A stretch of DNA of 18,264 nt from Heritagella sp051881655 (GTDB lineage: Bacteria > Bacillota > Clostridia > Oscillospirales > Acutalibacteraceae): assembly GCA_051881655.1 (NCBI GenBank), contig JBJEQH010000041.1, forward strand, positions 1 through 18,264, in the 5' to 3' direction. The notes under the pieces were generated by a model. The model was not told where the DNA came from, did no database searches, and was given only the letters and a program-made list of their open reading frames with translations. Made by a program: the position numbers and the translations under genes. Positions 1 through 6,827 of this stretch are shown here, piece by piece; positions within the stretch are counted from its first letter, which is position 1, and each line of letters begins with the position of its first letter.

Positions 1-19
1 CCCATGAGTCAAAAACTAT

Positions 20-47
20 GGGGAAAAGTGCCCTCTTCCCCCTTTTT
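20..47 (+). terminator. possible weak terminator of an upstream gene
   Basis: GGGGAA (20-25) can pair with TTCCCC (36-41) around a 10-nt loop, and CTTTTT follows. The stem is only 6 bp. No coding sequence is visible in bases 1-62, so this may be the tail of a gene lying left of the window. Confidence 0.35.
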
Positions 48-62
48 ATCCGGTTTTTCTGG

Positions 63-92
63 TTGACAAATCTCTGCGTTTCGTAGGATAAT
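63..92 (+). promoter_or_regulatory. sigma-A type promoter of the ROK regulator gene
   Basis: A perfect -35 box TTGACA (63-68) is followed after 18 bases by GATAAT (87-92), and the -10 lies in an AT-rich stretch. Transcription would start near base 99, giving a leader of about 75 nt before the ROK start codon. Confidence 0.7.
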
Positions 93-112
93 AAAAAATA
101 AAAGAAATTTTC

Positions 113-141
113 CTGCCGGATGCCGTGGATTTTTCCGGCAG
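113..141 (+). promoter_or_regulatory. hairpin in the leader of the ROK gene
   Basis: CTGCCGGA (113-120) is the exact reverse complement of TCCGGCAG (134-141), with 13 bases between them. It lies between the predicted transcription start and the AAGGAG ribosome binding site (159-164), and a run of six T (150-155) follows 8 bases later. It could be a leader hairpin, a weak attenuator or an operator with widely spaced half-sites. The sequence does not decide between these. Confidence 0.4.
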
Positions 142-174
142 TTGATCCGTTTTTTCATAAGGAGATGACGTTGG

Positions 175-1437
175 ATGAGTGCCGAGTGCATCATGGGTCC
201 CAAGCGCAAAAGCAGTAAGCCGCGCAATATCAAGTACAACAACCAGAAGCTGGTTCTGTCCCTGTTCCGCTATGCCGAGCGCATCTCTGTCAGTGAGATC
301 GCCGAGCGGGCGGGCCTGAGCAAGACCACCATCACCAAAATTGTGGGGGACTTTCTGGAAAAGGGTCTGATTGTTTCGGCCGGTAAAGGCGAGAGTACCG
401 AAGAGGGCGGCAAAAAGCCGGAGCTTTTTTCCTTTAACCCCACCTATCAGTATTCGCTGGTTGTCAATCTGACCCGCAGCTGCGCTTCCGTCTTTCTCAT
501 GGATCTGACTTCCCACCTGATCGATCAGATTCAGCTGCGCGATTCCATTGTGCCGGAGGATTACGGCGGCATGGTTCAGCTGGCAACCCGTGCGATCCGG
601 GATCTGCTGCAGAAAAGCGGGCTGGACCTGTCCCGGATCAGTGGGATCATTGTGATGGGCGACGGCATCCTGGATGTGAAAAACGGCACCATCCGCTATT
701 CGGTCCACCACCAGTGGCCGCGGAATCTGCCCATCTGCCAGGATCTGGCCCGGGCGCTGCAGACCGACGTTCCGGTTTATATCGAGAATAATTCCGCCCT
801 GATAGGGTATTCCGATTTGCTGGACCCGGAAAACCAGCCCTTTAATACCATCGTGCATCTGACTGTCGGGGCCCATACCGGCGGATGCGTGTTAAAAAAG
901 CACGAGTTGGTCCACGGCTTTAACGGGTTTATGGGGGAGTTTGGCCACATCATCGTCGATCCCCACTCCAATCTGACGTGTATGTGCGGTTCCAAGGGCT
1001 GCTTCGAAGTGATGGCCGCCCCGCGCAATGTGTTCCGCAATGCGGAGAGCTGGAAGGATGAGTACCCCGATTCCCCGGTCACCGAGGCCCTGCACAGCGG
1101 GGATCTGACCATGCAGGTAATCTTTGACGCCTCGAATCTCGGGGATACGTTTGCCTGCCGCCTGATGGACGAGGTGATCCGCTGGTTCTGCGTGCTGATC
1201 CGTACCATCATGATCACCAACGACCCGGAGAAGATCATTATCGGCGGCGAATACCAGCATGCGGGCCGCTATTTCCTGGAGACCCTGCGCAGCATGGTCG
1301 CCTCAACCCCGTTTTTCCGCACCGGTGCGGATCTGCCCATTGCCTACGCCAAGGATTCCCGCGAGATTGCCTACCTGACCGGTGCTTCGTATTACCTGTG
1401 CCGCAAATATATTGACAACGACCACCTGTACGACTGA
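175..1437 (+). CDS. ROK-family transcriptional repressor (NagC/XylR type)
   Basis: DNA-binding sugar-responsive regulator of 420 aa, a normal length for ROK repressors. Residues about 25-80 form a winged helix (SEIAERAGLSKTTITKIV), followed by the two-lobe ROK sugar-binding fold. The ROK zinc site is intact: H248 with C259, C261 and C266 in CMCGSKGCFE. The catalytic aspartate of ROK sugar kinases, normally in an ENDAN-type motif, is replaced here (ENNSA, residues 194-198), and the phosphate-binding glycine loop near 221-227 is degenerate. The protein should therefore sense a sugar without phosphorylating it. ATG 175 was chosen because AAGGAG (159-164) sits 10 bases upstream; ATG 193 is a less well-placed alternative. 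It has its own promoter and terminator. It lies next to the sugar-type minus-strand cluster, which it may control, but no operator could be assigned to it. Confidence 0.9.
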   Translation: MSAECIMGPKRKSSKPRNIKYNNQKLVLSLFRYAERISVSEIAERAGLSKTTITKIVGDFLEKGLIVSAGKGESTEEGGKKPELFSFNPTYQYSLVVNLTRSCASVFLMDLTSHLIDQIQLRDSIVPEDYGGMVQLATRAIRDLLQKSGLDLSRISGIIVMGDGILDVKNGTIRYSVHHQWPRNLPICQDLARALQTDVPVYIENNSALIGYSDLLDPENQPFNTIVHLTVGAHTGGCVLKKHELVHGFNGFMGEFGHIIVDPHSNLTCMCGSKGCFEVMAAPRNVFRNAESWKDEYPDSPVTEALHSGDLTMQVIFDASNLGDTFACRLMDEVIRWFCVLIRTIMITNDPEKIIIGGEYQHAGRYFLETLRSMVASTPFFRTGADLPIAYAKDSREIAYLTGASYYLCRKYIDNDHLYD

Positions 1438-1454
1438 ACCTCTTTTGTGTACAG

Positions 1455-1496
1455 AAAAGGCCCCGATCCCGTTTATAAACGGGATCGGGGCCTTTT
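1455..1496. terminator. bidirectional terminator between ROK and flavodoxin-like genes
   Basis: A 42-base perfect inverted repeat begins with AAAAGGCCCCGATCCCG and ends with its complement plus TTTT. It folds into a GC-rich stem of about 19 bp with a TATA loop. The flanking A-run and T-run let it terminate the ROK gene from the left and the convergent minus-strand gene from the right. Confidence 0.9.
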
Positions 1497-1531
1497 GGGG
1501 CTTTTCCGGATAGGCCTGTCAGATAGACGGA

Positions 1532-1957
1532 TCAGGCGAGCTCCTCGCTCTTACAGATTTCATTGCTCCAGTCGATGGCCTTGTCAATATCCTCCTGGGT
1601 GGGAGTTCCCTTGGAGAACAGGCCGCACTTTACGTTCAGCTGCAAAACATTGCTCATCACATGAACGCCGTGGTCCTCAATAGTCTTTTTCAGGGAATCA
1701 ATGGCCGAGGTACCGGCATTGGTCAGGCAGTAGAACGCCACATTCTTCGTGCGGGACGGGTCCAGATCCTTGCAGAAATTGACCACCGGCGCCGCCAGAC
1801 TGGTGCCTTTTACCACGCCGACAAACACGACGCGCTCGCCCTCACAGGGATACGCGGGGGGCAGCTGATCACATACGCAGCCATGTACACGGCCGATTTC
1901 CGCCGCAATCTCGTTGACGTGGCCGCCTTTGGAATAATGAAGGGATTTGGTTTTCAT
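1532..1957 (-). CDS. small flavodoxin-like protein
   Basis: Predicted 141-aa soluble protein. The N-terminus (MKTKSLHYSKGGHVNEIA) looks like a flavodoxin first strand, phosphate loop and first helix, although the loop YSKGGH is not the classical T/SxTGxT. A second strand (VVFVGVVKG, about 43-51) and a third (NVAFYCLTNAGTS, about 71-83) keep the flavodoxin order and spacing, so FMN binding is likely but not proven. It would be an electron carrier or small reductase. The start was moved inward from an upstream in-frame GTG at 1969 because GAGAGG on the minus strand (about 1968-1973) serves ATG 1957. It follows the Dabb gene on the same strand after a 144-base gap with its own possible promoter, and it ends at the shared palindromic terminator. 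It contains six cysteines, many for its size. Confidence 0.7.
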   Translation of the reverse strand: MKTKSLHYSKGGHVNEIAAEIGRVHGCVCDQLPPAYPCEGERVVFVGVVKGTSLAAPVVNFCKDLDPSRTKNVAFYCLTNAGTSAIDSLKKTIEDHGVHVMSNVLQLNVKCGLFSKGTPTQEDIDKAIDWSNEICKSEELA

Positions 1958-2004
1958 ACGACTACACACCTCTCGGAATAATAAGTTAAAAAGAAATTAT
2001 GATA

Positions 2005-2010
2005 AGTATA
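2005..2010 (-). promoter_or_regulatory. possible -10 box for the flavodoxin-like gene
   Basis: The minus strand reads TATACT here, about 48 bases upstream of the start codon, in the most AT-rich part of the 144-base gap (1958-2101). The -35 position 17 bases upstream is poor (GAGATT). A 5-bp inverted repeat, GAAGA (2023-2027) and TCTTC (2032-2036), covers that -35 position and could be a regulator site. Confidence 0.4.
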
Positions 2011-2101
2011 GCATATTTGTATGAAGAAATCTCTTCGCAAATGTGAAAAATCTGTTATAATCTTTTGGTTATATTGCTGTATACAGTCCCGGTATTTCGC
2101 T

Positions 2102-2410
2102 TTATTCTCTCTCTTCTACCCAAAAATCGACCGCATGACGGCTTTCCCGGATGGATTTGCAGAAGGCCGATACCTTCTTGTGCTCCGGGTGCTGCAGATA
2201 ATTCTGCAGGGCGGCTTCATCGGCAAAATCCATCAGCAGAACGGCATCGCAGTTTCTGTCGTTCTCTTTCATCTGTTTTCCAAACTGCATGGACAGAATG
2301 CCCGGCACGCAGTCCGTAAGGCTGAGCAGCCTTTTCCGAAAGGTCTCGATATTCTCCTCTTTATCGGGCCCCTCTTTAAATTTCCACATCACCATATGCC
2401 GCAGAATCAT
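2102..2410 (-). CDS. Dabb (stress-responsive A/B barrel) domain protein
   Basis: Small 102-aa protein that is a single Dabb domain. It starts with the typical MILRHMVMWKFKEG strand, has a central helix and PGI segment (CVPGILSMQFG, about 34-44), and carries the conserved tail in which an ALQNYLQHPEHKK helix (about 67-79) leads to a final strand (AVDFWV). Dabb proteins form dimeric ferredoxin-like barrels. Some bind or process small organic molecules, and many have no known reaction. AAGGAGG (2418-2424, minus strand) is 7 bases upstream of the ATG. It lies directly downstream of the oxidoreductase/TIM barrel genes and is separated from them by a hairpin, so it probably belongs to the same functional group. 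No specific substrate can be named. Confidence 0.85.
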   Translation of the reverse strand: MILRHMVMWKFKEGPDKEENIETFRKRLLSLTDCVPGILSMQFGKQMKENDRNCDAVLLMDFADEAALQNYLQHPEHKKVSAFCKSIRESRHAVDFWVEERE

Positions 2411-2435
2411 ACTTTTTCCTCCTTGAAAAAAGCAG

Positions 2436-2465
2436 AAAAGGGCCGCCGTTTGCAGCAGCCCTTTT
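2436..2465 (-). terminator. hairpin between the second oxidoreductase and the Dabb gene
   Basis: AAAAGGGC (2436-2443) pairs with GCCCTTTT (2458-2465) over a 14-nt inner region, giving A/T-flanked stems in both directions. On the minus strand TTTT, then CTGC, then a second T-run follow. It can act as a terminator or partial terminator after the 2477-3535 gene; the Dabb gene has its own strong ribosome binding site just beyond it. Confidence 0.65.
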
Positions 2466-2476
2466 CCCTTTTGTTT

Positions 2477-3535
2477 TTAGAAAATATCGGTGACAACCGT
2501 GTGGGTCTCGCTGGAACGGAAGATCGCTTCCATCAACTTCATATCGCGCATCATCTCGTCATGGCGGATCAGCTGCTCTTCCTCGCCGCGGGAGGCTTTC
2601 ACCACATTGCGGTAGAAGTCGCGCACATCGGATTCCACGCGGGGCAACGGATATCTCTTGATGGTCTCCTCCGTACGGGGGGCCATGGTCTTGGTCAGGC
2701 CGGCCGCCGTGACAATCGGAACAGCGTCGCGCTTCTCCCAATCGGATACCATCACGATCTCGCCGCTGCAATCCCAGTCGCGGATGACCGCCGTGCCGTT
2801 TTCGCCCTGCATATACCAGCGGGGCAGGTTGATGAAGTTGCTGGTGCCCACTTCCACCTGCACATTCAGGTCGTCCTCGAAGCCCAGAATAACCTTGAAC
2901 CCATCATCCACATTCTCATTGGTGATATAGGTCAGGTTGGCATAGACGCGCAGCAGCGGCTTTTTGACCATCTGCATGATCTGGTCGAGGATATGGATGC
3001 CCCAGTCGAGCACCATTCCGCCGCCGTGTTCTTTCGTATTGCGCCAGTCACCGGGGATTCCGCGGGAACCGTGCACGCGGGATTCGATATTGAACACCGG
3101 GCCCAGGGTGCCCTCATCATAGATCTTCTTCATAATCAGGAAGTCCTCGTCCCAGCGGCGGTTCTGATGCACGGTGAAGATCACATGGTTCTTGTTCGCC
3201 TCGTCGATCATCTCCTGCAGCAGCTGGCTGCTCAGGGTGACGGGCTTCTCGCTGACCACATTCTTGCCATGGCGCATGGCGTCGATGCAGACCTCGTGGT
3301 GCATATCGTTGGGGATGGCCACCGTTACCAGATCAATCGAGGGATCGCTGAGCAGCTCTTCCCGCGAGGCATACGCATGTACGCCCGCTTCTTCCGCCGC
3401 CTGGTTGCGCTCGGGCTTGATATCATACACGCCGCGCAGCTCGATGCCTTCGTCCTTCAGGGAGAGCAGCTTTTTCACATGCCAGCCGCCCATACCGCCG
3501 TAGCCAATAACGGCTACGCCAAATTTCTTGTCCAT
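2477..3535 (-). CDS. Gfo/Idh/MocA-family NAD(P)-dependent oxidoreductase (second copy)
   Basis: Soluble dehydrogenase of 352 aa, a usual family length. The N-terminal Rossmann fold has the dinucleotide motif GYGGMG (11-16). The family EKP motif is at 96-98, with K97 the expected catalytic lysine. The C-terminal alpha/beta domain carries the DxGxHxxD active-site motif (D177, H181, D184). Such enzymes reversibly oxidise a hydroxyl of a sugar, inositol or glycoside with a nicotinamide cofactor. An AAGGAGGA ribosome binding site lies 6-7 bases upstream of the ATG. It is the last of the three catalytic genes read on the minus strand, 70 bases after the TIM barrel gene. It is clearly different in sequence from the copy at 4616-5701, so the two probably act on different intermediates or in opposite redox directions. 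The true substrate is unknown. Confidence 0.9.
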   Translation of the reverse strand: MDKKFGVAVIGYGGMGGWHVKKLLSLKDEGIELRGVYDIKPERNQAAEEAGVHAYASREELLSDPSIDLVTVAIPNDMHHEVCIDAMRHGKNVVSEKPVTLSSQLLQEMIDEANKNHVIFTVHQNRRWDEDFLIMKKIYDEGTLGPVFNIESRVHGSRGIPGDWRNTKEHGGGMVLDWGIHILDQIMQMVKKPLLRVYANLTYITNENVDDGFKVILGFEDDLNVQVEVGTSNFINLPRWYMQGENGTAVIRDWDCSGEIVMVSDWEKRDAVPIVTAAGLTKTMAPRTEETIKRYPLPRVESDVRDFYRNVVKASRGEEEQLIRHDEMMRDMKLMEAIFRSSETHTVVTDIF

Positions 3536-3555
3536 TTTTTATCCTCCTTCAATGA

Positions 3556-3573
3556 CCGCGCTTACCGGCGCGG
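3556..3573 (-). other. GC-rich hairpin in the gap between TIM barrel and second oxidoreductase genes
   Basis: CCGCGC (3556-3561) pairs with GCGCGG (3568-3573) across a 6-base loop. No T-run follows on the minus strand, so it is unlikely to be a terminator. It may mark an mRNA processing or stability element that lets the two genes be expressed at different levels. A second small inverted repeat (GGAACC/GGTTC, about 3594-3606) lies at the end of the TIM barrel gene. Confidence 0.35.
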
Positions 3574-3605
3574 GTTTGCGTCTCCTTCCGGATGGAACCC
3601 GGTTC

Positions 3606-4580
3606 TCAGGCCCACCACATATCCGTCATTTTATCCTCGAACGTCATAACTTCCTTCAGGAAGCTGACGGCCTTGGTCAGTCCCTCGTTCTGGCTCATCA
3701 GGCTGTCCTCGTGCTCGATGGACATGACGTAATCATAGCCCACCAGGCGCAGGTTGCTGACGATATCCTTCCAGTAGCGCATATCGTTGCCGTACCCCAC
3801 GCTGCGGAAAATCCAGGAGCGGTGGATCTCGTCGCTGTAATGCTGGGTATCCAGCACGCCGTTGACGGGAGTATTGTACGGATCGATACGGGTATCCTTG
3901 GCGTGGAAATGGAACAGGGCGCCGGCCTTGCCGATTTCACGGATGCAGGCACAGGGATCCATCCCCTGCCAGATCAGATGGCTGGGATCGAAGTTGGCGC
4001 CGATCTCCGGGCCGACCGCTTCCCGCAGCTTCAAAAGCGAGTGCGTGTTGTATACGCAGAAGCCGGGGTGCATCTCCAGCGCGATCTTGTTCACGCCGTG
4101 CTCTTTGGCAAACGCCACGAAGTTCTTCCAGTAGGGGATCAGCACTTCGTTCCACTGCCACTCCAGAACCGCACCGTAGTCATCCGGCCAGGCGCAGGTA
4201 ACCCAGTTGGGGTATTTGGCCGTTTCGCAGTCGCCCGGGCAGCCGGAGAAGGTATTCAGGCAGTCGATCCCCAGCTTTTCCGCCAGCAGCACCGCGTTGT
4301 GCATATCGTCATCGTACTTCTTCGCGATTTCCTTGTTGGGGTGGATGGGGTTGCCGTGGCAGCTCAGTGCGCTGATCTGCATGCCGTGGTCAGCCACGGT
4401 CTTTTTAAACTCCTCCAGCTTGGCTTCATCGTTCAGAAGAATGGCCGGATCGGCATGATCCTTCCCCGGATAACCGCCGCAGCCCACTTCGATCATCTGA
4501 ATGCCCAGGGACTGGAAATAATCCAGTGCCTCGGGGAAGGGCTTATTCGCTACCACATTCGTGAGAACACCGAGTTTCAT
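3606..4580 (-). CDS. sugar phosphate isomerase/epimerase-like TIM barrel protein
   Basis: Protein of 324 aa in the xylose-isomerase-like TIM barrel superfamily (AP endonuclease family 2 fold), which includes IolE/IolI, tagatose epimerases and 3-keto-glycoside lyases. Likely metal ligands line the barrel: E169 (ALEMHPG), D198 and H201 (NFDPSH), H224 or H226 (FHFHAKD), and E289 (SIEHED). That set matches the divalent-metal site of the superfamily. Despite the family name, many members act on unphosphorylated sugars. It sits between two Gfo/Idh/MocA dehydrogenases in one minus-strand run, 35 bases after the first. This suggests it isomerises, hydrates or cleaves the product of one dehydrogenase before the other reduces it. 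A purine-rich AAAGGAAGG ribosome binding site precedes the ATG. The exact reaction cannot be read from the sequence. Confidence 0.88.
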   Translation of the reverse strand: MKLGVLTNVVANKPFPEALDYFQSLGIQMIEVGCGGYPGKDHADPAILLNDEAKLEEFKKTVADHGMQISALSCHGNPIHPNKEIAKKYDDDMHNAVLLAEKLGIDCLNTFSGCPGDCETAKYPNWVTCAWPDDYGAVLEWQWNEVLIPYWKNFVAFAKEHGVNKIALEMHPGFCVYNTHSLLKLREAVGPEIGANFDPSHLIWQGMDPCACIREIGKAGALFHFHAKDTRIDPYNTPVNGVLDTQHYSDEIHRSWIFRSVGYGNDMRYWKDIVSNLRLVGYDYVMSIEHEDSLMSQNEGLTKAVSFLKEVMTFEDKMTDMWWA

Positions 4581-4615
4581 AATGAAAGCCTTCCTTTCTC
4601 TTTTTGTTTGCGGGA

Positions 4616-5701
4616 TCAGTCAAAATACACGGCCTTGCCGGTCTTGGCGGATTCGTAGATGGCCTCCAGAATCTTGGTGACCACGATAGCCTGTTCCGGC
4701 TTTACCACCACTTCGCCGCCGTTCTTCACGGCGTCAATCCACAGGCGGGCCTCGATCTCGTTGGGCTTGGGAGCGCTGTCCGCATCAAAGAAGGCCACGC
4801 CCTTGCCGTCCAGTGCCGGCTCTTCCACAACCTGCTTGCCGTACTTTACCTTGTTGATGCGCACGCCGCCCTTCATGTCCGCACCGGCCAGGGTGCCGCA
4901 CAGCGAGGTTTTGGCTTCGTCCACATCCAGCGTATTCAGCGCCCAGCTGGATTCCAGCACGATGGTGGCGCCGTTCTTCATCACAATGTACCCGAAGGCC
5001 GAATCCTCCACCGTGAACTTCGTGGGATCCCAGTCGCCCCAGGCGTTGCCCGTATCGGTCTGATCGCCCAGCTTTTTGAACACGCTGCCCACGACCATTT
5101 TGGGCTCGTAATTATTCATCATCCACAGCGTCAGATCCAGCGCATGGGTGCCGATGTCGATCAGCGGACCACCGCCCTGCTCGTATTCATTCAGGAACAC
5201 GCCCCAGGTCGGAACGGCGCGGCGGCGGATGGCATGGGCCTTGGCGTAATAGATCTCGCCCAGCTCGCCGGCCTCACAGGCCTTCTTCAGATACTGAGAG
5301 TCGGGACGGTACCGGTTCTGATAGCCGATGGTCAGCATTTTGCCCGTGCGGCGGGCGGCATCCAGCATTTTCTGGGCCTCTTCGGTGTTGATCGCCATGG
5401 GCTTTTCGCACATGACATGTTTGCCGGCCTCCAGGGCGTCCACCGTGATAAAGCTGTGCTCGCGGTTGGGGGTGCAGACATGAACCACCTCAATGGATTC
5501 ATCCTTCAGCAGCTCTTTGTAATCCGTGTAGTACTTGGCCCCGGGCACACCGAATTCCTCGGCAGCTTTTTTGGCGCGCTCTTCAATAATATCGCAGAAG
5601 GCCACCATCTCAACGTCTTCCATTTTCTTGAGGGCGGGCATGTGTTTGCTGTTGGCGATGCCGCCGCAGCCGATAATGCCCAGCTTTACGATTCTTTCCA
5701 T
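4616..5701 (-). CDS. Gfo/Idh/MocA-family NAD(P)-dependent oxidoreductase (first copy)
   Basis: Soluble 361-aa dehydrogenase. The Rossmann dinucleotide motif is GCGGIA (11-16), the EKP motif is at 99-101 with K100 the expected catalytic lysine, and the DxGxHxxD motif is D182/H186/D189 in IDIGTHALD. The arginine-rich stretch RRRAVP at about 159-164 lies where the family makes substrate contacts, so a bulky or charged substrate is possible. It is the first catalytic gene after the LacI regulator, 60-64 bases downstream on the same strand, with AAAGGAGGA just before its ATG. I infer co-transcription with the regulator and with the TIM barrel and second oxidoreductase genes. It could be a glycoside or sugar dehydrogenase, an inositol-type dehydrogenase, or a member of the NAD-dependent glycosidase families (GH109-like); nothing here singles one out. 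Confidence 0.9.
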   Translation of the reverse strand: MERIVKLGIIGCGGIANSKHMPALKKMEDVEMVAFCDIIEERAKKAAEEFGVPGAKYYTDYKELLKDESIEVVHVCTPNREHSFITVDALEAGKHVMCEKPMAINTEEAQKMLDAARRTGKMLTIGYQNRYRPDSQYLKKACEAGELGEIYYAKAHAIRRRAVPTWGVFLNEYEQGGGPLIDIGTHALDLTLWMMNNYEPKMVVGSVFKKLGDQTDTGNAWGDWDPTKFTVEDSAFGYIVMKNGATIVLESSWALNTLDVDEAKTSLCGTLAGADMKGGVRINKVKYGKQVVEEPALDGKGVAFFDADSAPKPNEIEARLWIDAVKNGGEVVVKPEQAIVVTKILEAIYESAKTGKAVYFD

Positions 5702-5761
5702 AGAAACTGATCCTCCTTTTATTTGACAGCCAAGGGGCCGTCTGTTGAAAAAGCCTTTCGG

Positions 5762-6766
5762 CTATTTTTCCGTACGTATCCCGGTGGATTCCCGCAGCAC
5801 CAGTTGATGCGGCAGGTATACGTCCCGCCTCTCGCAGGGAGCCCCCTCCATCCGCAGCAGAAGCTGCTGCATGGCCTGCCGCCCCAATTCGCGGCGCGGC
5901 TGGGAGATAGTGGTGATATCCGGCACAAAAACCCGGCTGATCGGCGTATTGTCAAACCCGACCACGTCCACATCCCGCCCGGGGATTAATCCCTTTTCGC
6001 GCAGGACACGGCACACACCGGCCGCCAGATCATCCGAAATGCAGAAGATGGCCGTGGGCGGCTCCGACAGGCTGAACAGCTTTTCGCAGGCCTCCATCCC
6101 GGCCGCGCTGCTGTACTCATACCGCTCCACCATCAAATCCGTTTCCGGCTGCACGCCTGCTTCCCGCAGGGCCCGCTCATACCCGGCGGTGCGCTTGCGC
6201 GCCGAGGCGATCTCGCGGTTTGACAGGATGGCGATGCGGCGGTGCCCTTTTTGAACCAGCATGTGAACCGCGTCGTACCCGGCCAGCTCGTCGTCAATGC
6301 TGACGCACGGCACCCGGGCGCCCTCCACGCGCTCACAGCACAGCACCAGCGGATAATTCTTCCCGATGGCGCTCAGCTCCTCCGCCGGGAGGCGGGCTCC
6401 CATCAGCACCATTCCGTCCACACTGCGGTTATAAAGCGACTGCAGAAACCGGCGCTCCAGTTCCGGGTCCTGATGGGTGGCGGCCAGCATAACCTGATAC
6501 CCATTCTCGGCCGCCTTCATCTCCATCCCGCGCACCACGCCCGAGCAGAACTGGTTGGACAGGGACGAGACCAGCACCAGCACCCGGTGCGTGGCCGCCA
6601 GGCGCAGATTCCGCCCCAGCGTATTGGGGGTATACCCCAGCTGCTCGATCACCTGCTGTACCCGGGCGCGGGTTTCCCCGGCCACGCGGTCATCGTCATT
6701 GAGTACCCGCGATACCGTGGCGACCGAAACCCCCGCGGCTTTTGCCACGTCCTTCATCGTTGCCAC
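5762..6766 (-). CDS. LacI-family transcriptional regulator
   Basis: Sugar-responsive repressor of about 334 aa. The N-terminal helix-turn-helix (MKDVAKAAGVSVATVSRVLN, starting about residue 4) is the LacI signature. It is followed by the hinge helix (NTLGRNLRLA) and a periplasmic-binding-protein-like effector domain with SNQFCSGVVRG and the late DVVGFDN and TTISQP motifs. The start is uncertain. ATG 6781 would leave almost no leader if the promoter at 6800-6827 is right. GTG 6766 has GGGGGTGA 5 bases upstream and gives the canonical VATMKDVAKAAGVS start; ATG 6757 is a third choice. I prefer GTG 6766. A tiny GAAA-loop stem with a T-run (AGCC/GGCT, 5752-5763) overlaps the stop codon but is too weak to be a firm terminator, so read-through into the oxidoreductase genes is expected. 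It probably represses its own cluster. Confidence 0.92.
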   Translation of the reverse strand: MATMKDVAKAAGVSVATVSRVLNDDDRVAGETRARVQQVIEQLGYTPNTLGRNLRLAATHRVLVLVSSLSNQFCSGVVRGMEMKAAENGYQVMLAATHQDPELERRFLQSLYNRSVDGMVLMGARLPAEELSAIGKNYPLVLCCERVEGARVPCVSIDDELAGYDAVHMLVQKGHRRIAILSNREIASARKRTAGYERALREAGVQPETDLMVERYEYSSAAGMEACEKLFSLSEPPTAIFCISDDLAAGVCRVLREKGLIPGRDVDVVGFDNTPISRVFVPDITTISQPRRELGRQAMQQLLLRMEGAPCERRDVYLPHQLVLRESTGIRTEK

Positions 6767-6780
6767 CGCGGTCACCCCCA

Positions 6781-6794
6781 TGTAATCGTTTACA
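6781..6794. promoter_or_regulatory. cre-like LacI-family operator at the regulator's own promoter
   Basis: TGTAATCGTTTACA is a near-perfect palindrome (6 of 7 pairs) with the central CG typical of LacI-family operators. It fits the CcpA cre consensus TGNAANCGNWNNCA at every fixed position. It lies just downstream of the -10 box, at about the transcription start, where a bound repressor would block initiation. Either CcpA or the adjacent LacI protein could bind it. Confidence 0.7.
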
Positions 6795-6799
6795 CCTCG

Positions 6800-6827
6800 A
6801 TTATACCGCTTTCGTCCTCAAACGCAA
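6800..6827 (-). promoter_or_regulatory. promoter of the LacI-oxidoreductase operon
   Basis: On the minus strand TTGCGT (6822-6827) is followed after 16 bases by a perfect TATAAT (6800-6805). Transcription would begin near 6793, inside the cre-like operator. The rest of the gap up to the leuCD terminator (6828-6904) is T-rich on the plus strand and shows no further feature. Confidence 0.7.

Noticed and set aside
2077..2086. Palindrome CTGTATACAG downstream of the Dabb gene, with TATAAT on the plus strand at 2055-2060
   Set aside because: The palindrome is short, has no T-run for a terminator, and no plus-strand gene follows the -10-like sequence. Likely chance in an AT-rich gap.
2021..3649. 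542-aa open frame on the plus strand opposite the Dabb and second oxidoreductase genes
   Set aside because: Antisense shadow with low-complexity His/Gln/Gly composition and no motif; the minus-strand genes show intact family motifs. The 368-376 aa frames over 3528-5710 were dropped for the same reason.
5752..5763. GAAA-loop mini hairpin with T-run at the end of the LacI gene
   Set aside because: A 4-bp stem overlapping the stop codon is too weak to call a terminator, so the downstream oxidoreductase genes are treated as co-transcribed.
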